NCBI GenBank assembly: GCA_937930815.1
Contig: CALHBQ010000264.1
Span: 1-38,445, forward strand
From: an uncultured Saprospiraceae bacterium
GTDB lineage: Bacteria; Bacteroidota; Bacteroidia; Chitinophagales; Saprospiraceae
Length of the DNA: 38,445 nucleotides
Direction: 5' to 3'
In this document: positions 1 through 7,743 of the stretch, in pieces
Layout: every line of letters starts with the position of its first letter
Numbering within the stretch: the first letter of the stretch is position 1
Made by a program: the position numbers and the translations under genes
The notes under the pieces: generated by a model
Database searches by the model: none
What the model was told of the DNA's origin: nothing
Seen by the model: the letters and a program-made list of their open reading frames with translations, nothing else

Positions 1-692
1 CCTCGATCAATGGTGTTTAATCCACCGATGGTTACTTTATTTCCTACAATGACATTTCCAGTTTGTGGAATTCTATGATGGTTAAAATATTGATCTTGAG
101 CATATCCAAATCCTTCTCCTCCGATGACACTATTCGATAAAATGAGGCAATCATTTCCAACTTTACAACCCCATCCGATAATCGTTCCTGGGTGAATGCT
201 TACATTATCACCAATGGTTGCGCCATGTTCTATCACGACATTTGCCATAAAGTAACAACCTGGCCCAATCGTCACATTTTTTTCAATCACTACATTAGGG
301 CCAATTTTCGTTCCTTCGGGGATAGTGACACTTTGATGAATTACTGCGGAGGGATGAATGGCTTCCCAACCTGCTTGAGTATAATCATGGTCACCATATT
401 TTTGCTTGATTCGAGCATGAGATACGCCAATATTGTTGCTACAAATAACAACGCTACCATTCAAAGAAACTGTTTTAGAACCAATTAATTTATTTGGAAT
501 AAAAATTAGAGATGCCCCATTTTTTAAAGCTTGATCAAAGGCTTTTTGAGTAGGTGCAAAGACCATATCTCCTTTTGTACCTGACTCATAAGGTGCAATA
601 TTTTGAATGGGGTTCTTACACTTGCCATGGATTTCTGTTAATCCGTATGATTCACCACATTCTTCAAATATTTCTGCTGCTGTCTTTTTCAT
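1..692 (-). CDS. lpxD: LpxD-like UDP-3-O-acylglucosamine N-acyltransferase (3' part outside window)
   Basis: The leftward frame is open from an ATG at 690-692 to the window edge (230 codons) and begins MKKTAAEIFEECGESYGL. After an N-terminal domain of about 110 residues, left-handed beta-helix hexapeptide repeats start (IHPSAVIHQSV, IPEGTKIGPNVVIEKNVTIG) and lead to SVIGGEGFGYAQD and GNKVTIGGLNTIDR, the pattern of LpxD proteins. LpxD adds the second 3-hydroxyacyl chain, from acyl-ACP to UDP-3-O-acylglucosamine, in lipid A synthesis at the cytoplasmic side of the inner membrane. The catalytic histidine region (after TIDRG in LpxD) lies beyond the edge, so activity cannot be judged. Bacteroidota often carry additional LpxD-like acyltransferases, so this could be a paralogue rather than the lipid A enzyme. 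A consensus -7 box lies 50 bp upstream. Confidence 0.78.
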   Translation of the reverse strand, partial: MKKTAAEIFEECGESYGLTEIHGKCKNPIQNIAPYESGTKGDMVFAPTQKAFDQALKNGASLIFIPNKLIGSKTVSLNGSVVICSNNIGVSHARIKQKYGDHDYTQAGWEAIHPSAVIHQSVTIPEGTKIGPNVVIEKNVTIGPGCYFMANVVIEHGATIGDNVSIHPGTIIGWGCKVGNDCLILSNSVIGGEGFGYAQDQYFNHHRIPQTGNVIVGNKVTIGGLNTIDR

Positions 693-741
693 ATCAGTAA
701 TTCTTTCCTTTTTAAGAAAAAACGAAGGTTATAATATTTTG

Positions 742-749
742 CAAAGGTA
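742..749 (-). promoter_or_regulatory. Bacteroidota -7 box (TACCTTTG) for the lpxD-like gene
   Basis: Reading leftward, TACCTTTG matches the Bacteroidota sigma-70 consensus TAnnTTTG exactly and is followed by C, giving TTTGC. Transcription would start near 735, leaving a leader of about 43 nt before the ATG at 692. Confidence 0.6.
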
Positions 750-836
750 GGAGAAATGATTTTAGTAGATGCTAAGTAATCGGACACATTATAGTGGCTA
801 AGATCTTACTTAATAAATAAAATGAAGGATTTTATA

Positions 837-844
837 TATCTTTG
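837..844 (+). promoter_or_regulatory. Bacteroidota -7 box (TATCTTTG) for the cold-shock gene
   Basis: TATCTTTG matches TAnnTTTG exactly and is followed by TGCGGC. A start near 851 gives a leader of about 48 nt before the ATG at 899. That leader contains a T-rich stretch (881-897) and no purine-rich ribosome-binding site. Confidence 0.6.
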
Positions 845-898
845 TGCGGCAGTAATATCAAAATGATGTTACGCCACTTAATTTTTATTTTTTTTATA

Positions 899-1093
899 AT
901 GGCTACAGGTACCGTAAAATTTTTCAACGAAGGCAAAGGCTTCGGATTCATTACACCAGACGAAGGTGGAAAGGACGTTTTCGTTCACATTAATGGATTA
1001 AATGGTCTTCGCATTGGCGAAGGAGACAAAGTTTCTTTCGACGTAGAAGAAGGACAAAAAGGATTGAATGCAGTAAATGTCGAAATGGCATAA
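899..1093 (+). CDS. cspA: Cold-shock domain protein (CspA family)
   Basis: This 64-residue protein is a single cold-shock domain. It begins [18 protein letters not shown], with the RNP1 motif KGFGFI at residues 13-18 and the RNP2 motif VFVHI at about 27-31. Family members are OB-fold single-stranded RNA/DNA-binding chaperones that melt mRNA structure in the cytoplasm. An in-frame ATG exists 57 nt upstream at 842, but the extra residues are hydrophobic and unlike the family, and that ATG lies on top of the promoter box, so the start at 899 is chosen. A strong terminator follows at 1119, so this is a single-gene unit. Whether it is cold-induced or constitutive cannot be told from the sequence. 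Confidence 0.95.
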   Translation: MATGTVKFFNEGKGFGFITPDEGGKDVFVHINGLNGLRIGEGDKVSFDVEEGQKGLNAVNVEMA

Positions 1094-1118
1094 GCATTCC
1101 ATATCTAAAAATCATATA

Positions 1119-1149
1119 GGCCTGTCACTAAATTGACGGGCCTTTTTTT
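1119..1149 (+). terminator. Rho-independent terminator of the cold-shock gene
   Basis: A 9-bp stem (GGCCTGTCA with TGACGGGCC, one wobble pair) closes a 6-nt loop and is followed by seven T residues. It starts 25 bp after the stop codon. Confidence 0.9.
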
Positions 1150-1412
1150 ATGCACAGGTGTATTAGCCAAGTGTTACCTGTTCCTCCAAAGGGAGACATG
1201 TAAGGCCAGTCAGAGGATTTGTATAGAATCAAATTTATTTAGAAAAATCACCTCTATTGCTAACTCTACTCCTCTATTCCCGTCTAATAACAAAGCAGAG
1301 GAATAACTCGAAGAATGGAATAAATTATGCCTATCAAACGTTACTCCTAAGTTTTTCAAATAAAACCAACCGCCTACTACCCCAAAACGAACGCACATAA
1401 AATTTTCAATAC
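1150..1412. other. Intergenic stretch with no recognisable gene
   Basis: This stretch between the cold-shock terminator and the gene at 1413 has no frame that resembles a protein, no clear TAnnTTTG box close to 1413 and no strong hairpin. I see nothing in it that I can support. The promoter of the gene at 1413 must lie here but is not obvious. Confidence 0.5.
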
Positions 1413-2939
1413 ATGACACGTATACACTGTTTTCTCATTTGCTTATTTACTTTTCTAATCTCTACGACTACTTTTTCTCAGAACTTTGATGAGACTTGGG
1501 CTGAATTTTTGGAGAACAACAAAATCTCCAATATGAGTCGTTTGCCTCGACCTGATGCTGTTACAGATCAGGTAAATTATGCAAAATACGCATTGATGAA
1601 TACCAACAACAAATTTTGCCAAAGTAAGATTGTTGATGCCGAAACCTATATGGAGGAACTCAAAACGCTCGACTCTGATGTTCGCGAATCGATTCCAGGT
1701 TTTACGCCTAAAATGGATGATTTAGAGAAAAAAATCGAAGCCTATCATACAATTGATCAGATTTGGAATCGCTTCTTGAAAAACAGAGATGTTACTGTTC
1801 ATGAGTTGGAAGAGGCATACCCACCAAGTTCTATTTGTGAGAAAAGAACCTTGGTAAAATACTCTTACATGACGGCTCATTATTACCTATGTGAAGGTGA
1901 TTTGGAGCGTTCAATCAATACCTTTGAGAACCGTACATTGAAGATTGCAGAGAAAACCACTTTACGTGTAAAAGATGTGAAAGGCATGTCAGCAGAGGTT
2001 AAAAACATGAAAACGCTCTACCGAAACATGTCAAAATTGGACGATGCGTGGGAAGAATATTTGGATACTGGCGTTTCTCTTGGTTTCAAACCAAAATTGC
2101 CACTATTTGATTGCTACCCTGTTCCAAATATAAAAGCATATATTTTACGTGGTGCGGTAGATATTTGTCGAATTGCCCCAGAGATGCTCGAAAAGATTGA
2201 AAAAATTCAAGACAAAACTGATGTTACGCTGGATAGAGAAATTCGCGAAAAGATTAGAGAATTGAGAGAAGATGTTGAAGAAAACGAAGAAACTGCCGCT
2301 CCATTAAATAAGGCGTGGAACGCTTTCGTAAAATCAGGCAAAGTGCCAAGTGTCGATTATGGTTACGAATATTGTAATACAGAATCATTGATTAGAGCCT
2401 ACATCATGGATGGGTACGCTTACCCGTGTAACTTCGGAGATGAGATGCTTACAAAAATTGATTCTTTGCGAAAAGCAGACCGTCCTCGATTGAAAAAAAG
2501 CACCGCTAAAAAAATCAATGAACTGATGGACTTGATTGAGGAGTACGAAGAAAACAGTGCTGACATTGATCAGATTTGGGAAAAATTCGTTGCGAATGGT
2601 GATAAATTGGTCAGTGATTATATTTCTACAGAGAATTATTGTGATAATATTCATCAAGTAAAAGATTGGACCATGAGAGGGCTGACCGCCGATTGTGAAG
2701 AGGCTATCCCCTATTTGAAGAAGATTGATAATTTTAAAGAAACATTCGATTTCGATTTTTATAAAGAATTGGATTGTCGAGTTCAAGCCTTAAGAATCAA
2801 GGTTTGGGAATGTAGGCATGCTGCATTAGAAGATTTAGCAAAGACCGAATTTCCAGATGCATATGAAGAAAGATTGACAGAATTGATGGAACAATATGAT
2901 ATGATTGAGCGACCAAGACTTCCGGATGGTTGTGAATAA
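1413..2939 (+). CDS. Secreted helical protein with five W/C-x17-C modules, function unknown
   Basis: A 508-residue protein with a signal peptide (MTRIHCFLICLFTFLISTTT, cleavage near FSQ at 21-23). The rest is five tandem, mostly helical modules of about 87-95 residues. Each begins with an acidic W-x2-[FY] helix (W29, W118, W213, W302, W389). Modules 2-5 each carry two cysteines exactly 17 residues apart (C142/C160, C234/C252, C321/C339, C410/C428). Module 1 keeps only the second (C69), with T51 in the first position. Connecting segments are rich in E and K, as in helical hairpins. A C-terminal segment adds C455, C467 and C507. There is no T9SS sorting domain, so a periplasmic location is likely. 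The fixed spacing suggests one disulfide per module. I do not recognise the family; it resembles TPR-like helical repeats only in general character. Confidence 0.85.
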   Translation: MTRIHCFLICLFTFLISTTTFSQNFDETWAEFLENNKISNMSRLPRPDAVTDQVNYAKYALMNTNNKFCQSKIVDAETYMEELKTLDSDVRESIPGFTPKMDDLEKKIEAYHTIDQIWNRFLKNRDVTVHELEEAYPPSSICEKRTLVKYSYMTAHYYLCEGDLERSINTFENRTLKIAEKTTLRVKDVKGMSAEVKNMKTLYRNMSKLDDAWEEYLDTGVSLGFKPKLPLFDCYPVPNIKAYILRGAVDICRIAPEMLEKIEKIQDKTDVTLDREIREKIRELREDVEENEETAAPLNKAWNAFVKSGKVPSVDYGYEYCNTESLIRAYIMDGYAYPCNFGDEMLTKIDSLRKADRPRLKKSTAKKINELMDLIEEYEENSADIDQIWEKFVANGDKLVSDYISTENYCDNIHQVKDWTMRGLTADCEEAIPYLKKIDNFKETFDFDFYKELDCRVQALRIKVWECRHAALEDLAKTEFPDAYEERLTELMEQYDMIERPRLPDGCE

Positions 2940-2947
2940 AGTTCAAG

Positions 2948-3133
2948 GTTGAAAGTTGAAGGTTTGAAGTTCTAAAGTGTTTCGTTCGTTCATATTTAAA
3001 GTCTCAATTTTAAAAAGAAAAAATGTGGCAGATTTTTAAAATCTGTCACATTTTTTTTATCCGTTTCCATCAACAACTTAGGGGTGATAAAGTTAGAAAA
3101 TTCTAATTGCGTTTCATTCGTTCAACTTTCAAC
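2948..3133. repeat. 13-bp inverted repeat GTTGAAAGTTGAA flanking a terminator
   Basis: GTTGAAAGTTGAA at 2948-2960 is the exact reverse complement of TTCAACTTTCAAC at 3121-3133. Near-identical direct copies of GTTTC(G/A)TTCGTTCA also occur at about 2979 and 3111. The bidirectional terminator at 3018-3056 sits inside, so the region is a nested palindrome between two convergent genes. GTTGAAAGTT-type runs look like a dispersed intergenic repeat (inference). Confidence 0.6.
3018..3056. terminator. Bidirectional terminator hairpin between convergent genes
   Basis: A nearly perfect 18-bp hairpin is centred at 3037. The A-rich 5' flank and T-rich 3' flank make it a terminator in both directions, between the rightward gene ending at 2939 and the leftward gene ending at 3220. 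Its core CAGATTTT-T-AAAATCTG resembles the hairpins at 15790 and 15876. Confidence 0.8.
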
Positions 3134-3152
3134 ATAAAACTTTCAACTACAA

Positions 3153-3187
3153 CAAAAAAAAGCACGGCCGAAATAACTCGACCGTGC
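3153..3187 (-). terminator. Rho-independent terminator for the PKD/Ig-like T9SS protein
   Basis: Read leftward, GCACGGTCGA pairs with TCGGCCGTGC (10 bp, one wobble pair, 6-nt loop) and is followed by eight T residues. It begins 33 bp after the stop at 3220. Confidence 0.85.
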
Positions 3188-3219
3188 AATTTACCCGAAT
3201 TTAAAATCCGGCTTCAACG

Positions 3220-5490
3220 TTACTTTTTTACAACTTTTGTGGTATAAATACCATTCGTTGTAGTAACTCTCAAAAAGTAAATCCCTGGGATTACGGCAGA
3301 TGTTTCCATCATACCATTTACATTCGAAAATTCATTTTTAGAAATAGATTTGCCTTCAATTGAAAACAATTCAGCAGTCCATTTTCCAAGTTGAAAATTT
3401 TTCATTTCAATATTAAAATGATCCGATGCCGGATTTGGGTAAACCTTTGCAATTGATTGTAAATCAGCTACTTCTGAAGTTCCTGAGGTACAATCTGCAG
3501 TGTCGTCGTGGGTTACAGTCATTTCAAATTCAGCAATACAACCAGAGTCAGCATCTGTGATAACCAAAGTGTAAAGACCAGATGTACGAGCACAACGTTC
3601 TGGGCCAATTTCACCTTCCAAAATGTTACCATCCAAATACCATTGTAAGCCATAATTGGCTGGTAAAACCACCGTTGACAATAATGATAAAAGGTTAGCA
3701 TTATTGTCAAATTCTGGGGTAGCTGGATAAACAATTTCTAAAACCGTTGCCGTATCAGAAAATGTGATACATGCGTTGTTTGGGTCTTGATGGGCTACCC
3801 AATAATCACCTGCAAATTCACCAGGAACATTTGGTTCGATTGAAATAGAATCACCCTCAAAGTACCAAATGATATTATCCGAAACAGAGGAAGTTAACTC
3901 AAATGGTAAAAAACAATTGAGCTGTAAATCATCAGGAGAAATAATTGGTTCTGTTGGATAAATTGGAGCTCCAATAACTAAACTATCTGATATAATGGTG
4001 CAAAGTGTATTTGGATCAGTGTGATGCGCCAAATAGATTCCTGCTTCATTGATACTCAAAATTGAATCTGTTGAAATAGGATTTCCATTGAAAAACCATT
4101 CAATGTTTTGTCCAACTGAAGAAGTCAATTGAATATCGCCCTCACATTTTATATTAGGTAATTCAGCGGTAAGAATGGGTCGAGTTGGAAAAGAAAGTGG
4201 CGCAATCAAGGCCGTATCAGAAACTGACCTGCATTGAGAAATTGGATCTGTAAATTGAACCCAATACTGCCCTGCCCTATTTGCTAATAAAACCGAATCG
4301 GTTGAAATGACATTTCCATCATGAAACCATTCTAAATTTTGGCTTAAAGAGGAAGTAAATTCAATTTCTCCGACACATTTCACCTGACTTGATTCTGGAG
4401 AAATGGACGGAACCGGAGGTGCTGCATAAACGAATACCGTATCAGTTTCTACGATTTCTGTAATTGGTTTAAAAAAGGTCAAAAGGACATCCATATTATT
4501 GACCGTATCTTTCAAGAGAACGGTATTATTTGGATTAAAAATTACCTCTCCACATAAGTCATCTGCCCCAGCCAAAATATCATCATCGTCAAAAACTTTC
4601 AAGCGATAATCTCTCACTTCCAAGGTGATATTGACATTAAAATCAGCTGGAAAATCTGTATTTTCTAAATTGGATGATTTGTAAATCTCCGTTCCATTCA
4701 GTTCTTCAATGACAAAATACAAATCAGGATTACCAGTCAAAATAGGAGGAATACGAGTATCCTTGCACTCCGCAGATATTACCGATAATCGACTCATCTG
4801 AGAAGGAAAAGTGTCAACAACCGCTCTTAAAGTCACTGGATAAACTCCAGGCCATAAATAATTTATTGAGCCTGGATTTTCATCTATTGAACTTTCTCCA
4901 TTCCCAAAATTCCAGAAGTAAGTAAAACCAGACGCGCCATTACTTACGATATTATTGACAAAAGTGGCCTCGGTTGTTCCGCAACCAGTGCTGCTAAAAA
5001 TTTCAAACACTTTATTGGGATCAGGTTCGGGATAGATGATTATTTCAAAGGCAAAAGAAGTCGGATTACCTATTCCAAATACAGTTGCTTCCAAATCTAC
5101 ATTAACAAAATATTGACCTGAAGCCAACGGTGTTCCACATATTTTGGCACAACCATCTGTTTGAACTGCTGGGTCAAATTCATCTTGATTGACTTCCCAA
5201 CTAAGTCCTGGAGGTAGGTTCGAAAGTCCAACAATTTTGAACTTAGAAATAGAAATGCCAGGAATGGTCATAGAATCTATTGCATAAACTGGAGTCGTTG
5301 TTTTTGGTAGTCGAAAACTTAAATCTTTATCGAAATAAATATTTTCAAATCCAGCTTCGATTTCGCTTAAAAACAATGTATCATCGGGCATTTGACCCAA
5401 ATCTATTTGGCAACCGGGGCATCCCGATTGAGCGTTTCCAAGACTCGAAAAAAGAAAAAAAGCGAGTGTAAATATTATTGTATATTTCAT
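3220..5490 (-). CDS. T9SS-exported protein with PKD and four Ig-like repeats
   Basis: The start is placed at 5490, where MKYTIIFTLAFFLFSSLGNAQ forms a typical signal peptide. The frame is open 29 codons further upstream, but that extension would bury the signal. The protein (756 residues) has an N-terminal beta-rich region, a PKD-like domain (FTYFWNFGNGESS then GVYPVTL), a linker, and about four Ig-like modules of roughly 75 residues. The first three share a pattern such as KCVGEIEFTSSLSQNLEWF ... STDS ... AGQYWV. The fourth (LQWYLDGNILEG, SGLYTLVIT) is more diverged. The C-terminus is a type A T9SS sorting domain (VYPNPASDHFNIEM through GIYFLRVTTTNGIYTTKVVKK). Such proteins cross the outer membrane by the T9SS and are released or anchored. 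The modules suggest adhesion or binding; no enzymatic domain is visible. It lies next to a second T9SS cargo gene on the same strand. Confidence 0.9.
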   Translation of the reverse strand: MKYTIIFTLAFFLFSSLGNAQSGCPGCQIDLGQMPDDTLFLSEIEAGFENIYFDKDLSFRLPKTTTPVYAIDSMTIPGISISKFKIVGLSNLPPGLSWEVNQDEFDPAVQTDGCAKICGTPLASGQYFVNVDLEATVFGIGNPTSFAFEIIIYPEPDPNKVFEIFSSTGCGTTEATFVNNIVSNGASGFTYFWNFGNGESSIDENPGSINYLWPGVYPVTLRAVVDTFPSQMSRLSVISAECKDTRIPPILTGNPDLYFVIEELNGTEIYKSSNLENTDFPADFNVNITLEVRDYRLKVFDDDDILAGADDLCGEVIFNPNNTVLLKDTVNNMDVLLTFFKPITEIVETDTVFVYAAPPVPSISPESSQVKCVGEIEFTSSLSQNLEWFHDGNVISTDSVLLANRAGQYWVQFTDPISQCRSVSDTALIAPLSFPTRPILTAELPNIKCEGDIQLTSSVGQNIEWFFNGNPISTDSILSINEAGIYLAHHTDPNTLCTIISDSLVIGAPIYPTEPIISPDDLQLNCFLPFELTSSVSDNIIWYFEGDSISIEPNVPGEFAGDYWVAHQDPNNACITFSDTATVLEIVYPATPEFDNNANLLSLLSTVVLPANYGLQWYLDGNILEGEIGPERCARTSGLYTLVITDADSGCIAEFEMTVTHDDTADCTSGTSEVADLQSIAKVYPNPASDHFNIEMKNFQLGKWTAELFSIEGKSISKNEFSNVNGMMETSAVIPGIYFLRVTTTNGIYTTKVVKK

Positions 5491-5646
5491 AATACTCGAT
5501 TTTAAACCATTGACAATCAATGATTTAGGTTTTAAAATAAAACAGACTTGGTGGAGAAGAATTAACTTAGGAATCAATCCTAATTTTAGAAATTTTTATA
5601 AATCAACTTTCAATTTAGAATTGAAATCGATTGTTAAATTGTTAAA

Positions 5647-5698
5647 ATTGTTTGATTGCTATGGTCGCTTTTGTAAACAATTCTAACAATCAAACAAT
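5647..5698. repeat. 12-bp perfect inverted repeat ATTGTTTGATTG
   Basis: ATTGTTTGATTG at 5647-5658 is the exact reverse complement of CAATCAAACAAT at 5687-5698, with a 28-nt spacer. It lies between two leftward T9SS-cargo genes, upstream of the start at 5490. No T-run follows, so terminator function is uncertain. A small GC hairpin (CCCGA/TCGGG, 5711-5724) lies beside it, 10 bp from the stop at 5734. Confidence 0.5.
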
Positions 5699-5733
5699 CC
5701 TAACACGCGTCCCGAAACCTCGGGAATTATCTT

Positions 5734-6543
5734 TTATTTACTTACAACCATTTTCTCAGAAACAAATCCAAGATGATTTTTGATGGCGTAGAAATAGATG
5801 CCACTTTGAAGGTTTGTTCCATCAAAAGGAATATTATTTTTTCCTTCTAAAAGTTGGACTTTTTCTGAATGTAGCACCTTTCCAACCATGTCAAAAACTT
5901 CAAAATTCACCTCACCTGAAAAAGTAGAGGTCAATTCAATAGTCGTCGTCCCATGAAAAGGATTTGGAACATTTCTTAATTTAATAAGATCACTCAAAGG
6001 CTCTGTATCAGATACAGTCGAACAATTCGTAAAATCAGCTGGTCTTACCGTTAAAGTGTAATTACCGGGAGTAGCAGGAGTTGGCAATGACACTACGGTA
6101 CCATTGGTACCATTTAAGAAGACTTCCACACTGATAGTTAAGTTATGCTCCCCTATAAAGGTCGCATCCATAACGGTTCCTTTGATGGCAATACATCCTA
6201 ATGTATTTTTTCTAAAAACACAATCACCAGGATTACATTCGTAGCTAAAACCATCAGGTAAATTGCCAATTGCACCAGTTGTTGCTAACCGAATAGAGTC
6301 AAGAGGTAAACTTAATCCACTGAAATTGAACGTATCTCCAACTGCAGCCTGAAAAGCAAAAAAGTAAGGAATACCGATACAGGCAGTGTCTGGAATTCCA
6401 CCCTGCATCGTAGCAGGGTCGTAAGGCAATGGCTGAACAGGAAATGCTGCATCTATCAAGGTAGAATCAGGTTGACAAACTTGTGCAGACATTGTTGAAG
6501 CGGAAATGGCAATTACTGCCAAAAGGGTAAAAAATTTGCTCAT
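5734..6543 (-). CDS. Small T9SS-exported protein, function unknown
   Basis: A 269-residue protein with a signal peptide (MSKFFTLLAVIAISASTMSA, then QVCQPD) and a T9SS type A sorting domain at the C-terminus (LRNVPNPFHGTTTIELT ... GIYFYAIKNHLGFVSEKMVVSK). The central part of about 160 residues is beta-rich and has paired cysteines (CNPGDCVFR, LGCIAI). The segment TACIGIPYFFAFQAAVGDTF, followed by LPDGFSYECNPGDCVF and CIAIKGTV, parallels LPPGLSWEVNQDEF and CAKICGTP in the neighbour at 3220-5490. Both may therefore carry the same Ig-like putative outer-surface fold near the N-terminus. The two genes are codirectional with a 243-bp gap, so they may be co-expressed or may be related paralogues. 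No catalytic motif is visible. Confidence 0.88.
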   Translation of the reverse strand: MSKFFTLLAVIAISASTMSAQVCQPDSTLIDAAFPVQPLPYDPATMQGGIPDTACIGIPYFFAFQAAVGDTFNFSGLSLPLDSIRLATTGAIGNLPDGFSYECNPGDCVFRKNTLGCIAIKGTVMDATFIGEHNLTISVEVFLNGTNGTVVSLPTPATPGNYTLTVRPADFTNCSTVSDTEPLSDLIKLRNVPNPFHGTTTIELTSTFSGEVNFEVFDMVGKVLHSEKVQLLEGKNNIPFDGTNLQSGIYFYAIKNHLGFVSEKMVVSK

Positions 6544-6931
6544 AATTTAAAATCAGAGTTAATGATGGAATGATTCAAAATCGAATAGCTTAGATAAAAG
6601 CTACTTATTTTAAGTCAAACCTTTATGATTAAATATAAATTTTCTTTTTGCGAATTAACTCAAATTGGAGGAGGTTGAAAAGCAAAATCTCTTTGGAAAG
6701 CGGGTATGAAGTGTTTACTCTTCAAAGATAATATGAATTTACTTTAATTTTTAATATTCCAATCTTTTAAGAAATAATTAGTATCCCAATTTACAATAAG
6801 GACGTCTTAAGGAGCGTCTTCCCTAAGTTCAAGAATCATATATTTTATTTAAATTTTTAAAATCAGCTCAAAAGGAATGATTTTGGAAACCATACAAATT
6901 TGTAATCAAACTTTTTAACCAATAAATTAAG
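6544..6931. other. Divergent intergenic region, no gene seen
   Basis: 388 AT-rich bases separate the leftward T9SS-cargo gene from the rightward YceI-family gene, so both promoters must lie here. No exact TAnnTTTG box is present close to either start; ACAAATTTG at 6894-6902 is the nearest candidate for the YceI gene. A short imperfect tandem repeat (GGACGTCTT at 6800 and GGAGCGTCTT at 6811) could be an operator, but this is weak. No protein-like frame is present. Confidence 0.45.
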
Positions 6932-7483
6932 ATGAAACAATTAATCCTTACTATCTGCCTATCCTTTGGAATTATCGCATTTGGATTTGCTCAAAAATAC
7001 CAAAGTGAAACAGCCGAAATAACACTTGAATCAACTACTCCTCGAGACACTATTCTCGCAATCAATAATTCAGGAAGCTTTTGGATTGACCTATCTACCA
7101 ATAAATTGGAGATGACTGCTCAAGTAAAAGATTTTGTTGTAGAAAATAAAGCGATTGACCGCTTTCGCGGGAAAGACTTTATGGAAGCTGACAAATTCCC
7201 AACCGCAACTTTTAAAGGAAACATGGCGAATGGAAGTATGTTTGATGTAAATAAAACAGGCTCTTACATGGTCGAAATTGTAGGAATTTTTACAATTCAT
7301 GGTGTTACAAAGAGAGTACAAATGCCTGCGGTTATTACGGTTAGAAATGGAAAAATTGAGCTTAATATGAAGTTTAATGTTCAACTGGAAGATTTGAAAC
7401 TAAGATTACCAGGTGATTTGATTAATAAATTATCAGATAGATTCAGAGCGGGGATAAAAGTAAATCTCAAACCAGCGAGATAA
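6932..7483 (+). CDS. YceI-family secreted protein
   Basis: A 183-residue protein with a signal peptide (MKQLILTICLSFGIIAFGFA, then QKYQS) and a YceI-like domain across the mature part. Family-like segments are SGSFWIDLSTNKLEM, FRGKDFMEADKFPTATFKG, YMVEIVGIFTIHGVTKRVQM and a final strand ending in IKVNLKPAR. YceI proteins are lipocalin-like eight-stranded barrels that bind isoprenoid lipids or other hydrophobic ligands in the periplasm. The M-[ED]-A-x-K-[FY]-P-x-A-x-F signature is intact. The gene stands alone, with divergent and convergent neighbours. Its physiological ligand cannot be inferred here. Confidence 0.92.
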   Translation: MKQLILTICLSFGIIAFGFAQKYQSETAEITLESTTPRDTILAINNSGSFWIDLSTNKLEMTAQVKDFVVENKAIDRFRGKDFMEADKFPTATFKGNMANGSMFDVNKTGSYMVEIVGIFTIHGVTKRVQMPAVITVRNGKIELNMKFNVQLEDLKLRLPGDLINKLSDRFRAGIKVNLKPAR

Positions 7484-7516
7484 AATATTCAGAATGGAAC
7501 TTCGCCCTCGGGCAAA

Positions 7517-7644
7517 GTAAGTAACGCTCAAAAAAATAATTTCCCGATTTTAAAAAATTAGTGAAGGAAAAGTGATTGATAATGAGGTTTTTCGAGCTAA
7601 TTTTTTGAATTGAAGAGGGAAGTTATTTTTTGAGTAATACTAAC
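7517..7644. repeat. Long imperfect palindrome (~45-nt arms)
   Basis: The arm at 7517-7561 (starts GTAAGTAACGCTCAAAAAAA) is imperfectly complementary to the arm at 7597-7644 (ends GTTATTTTTTGAGTAATACT plus AAC). The best parts are CTCAAAAAAATAATTTCCC with GGGAAGTTATTTTTTGAG and AAAAAATTAG with CTAATTTTTT. The central spacer is about 35 nt. It lies between convergent genes and next to a separate terminator, so it is more than is needed for termination. It could be a miniature palindromic repeat; no gene is inside. Confidence 0.6.
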
Positions 7645-7666
7645 AGATCTATTAAAATAAAAAATC

Positions 7667-7699
7667 GAAAGGCTGCTCTTTTATCAAGAGCAGCCTTTC
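7667..7699. terminator. Bidirectional terminator between YceI and Crp/Fnr genes
   Basis: A perfect 14-bp stem (GAAAGGCTGCTCTT with AAGAGCAGCCTTTC) closes a 5-nt loop. Read leftward it is followed by GATTTTTTATTTT, suited to ending the Crp/Fnr transcript 45 bp after its stop. Rightward, CGAATTTTT follows. Confidence 0.9.
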
Positions 7700-7743
7700 C
7701 GAATTTTTGAGAACACACTAAAATTCTTTCAGAGAAAATCGCA

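Noticed and set aside
192-488. Rightward frame inside the lpxD-like gene
   Set aside because: It is antisense to a clear hexapeptide-repeat acyltransferase.
842-898. Upstream ATG for the cold-shock gene
   Set aside because: The extra 19 residues are unlike any cold-shock protein and the ATG overlaps the -7 box.
1210-1419. Leftward 69-codon frame upstream of 1413
   Set aside because: No recognisable domain, no promoter or terminator, and it overlaps the start of the supported rightward gene.
5709-5726. CCCGA/TCGGG hairpin as terminator of the gene at 5734
   Set aside because: The stem is only 5 bp and no T-run follows in the leftward direction.
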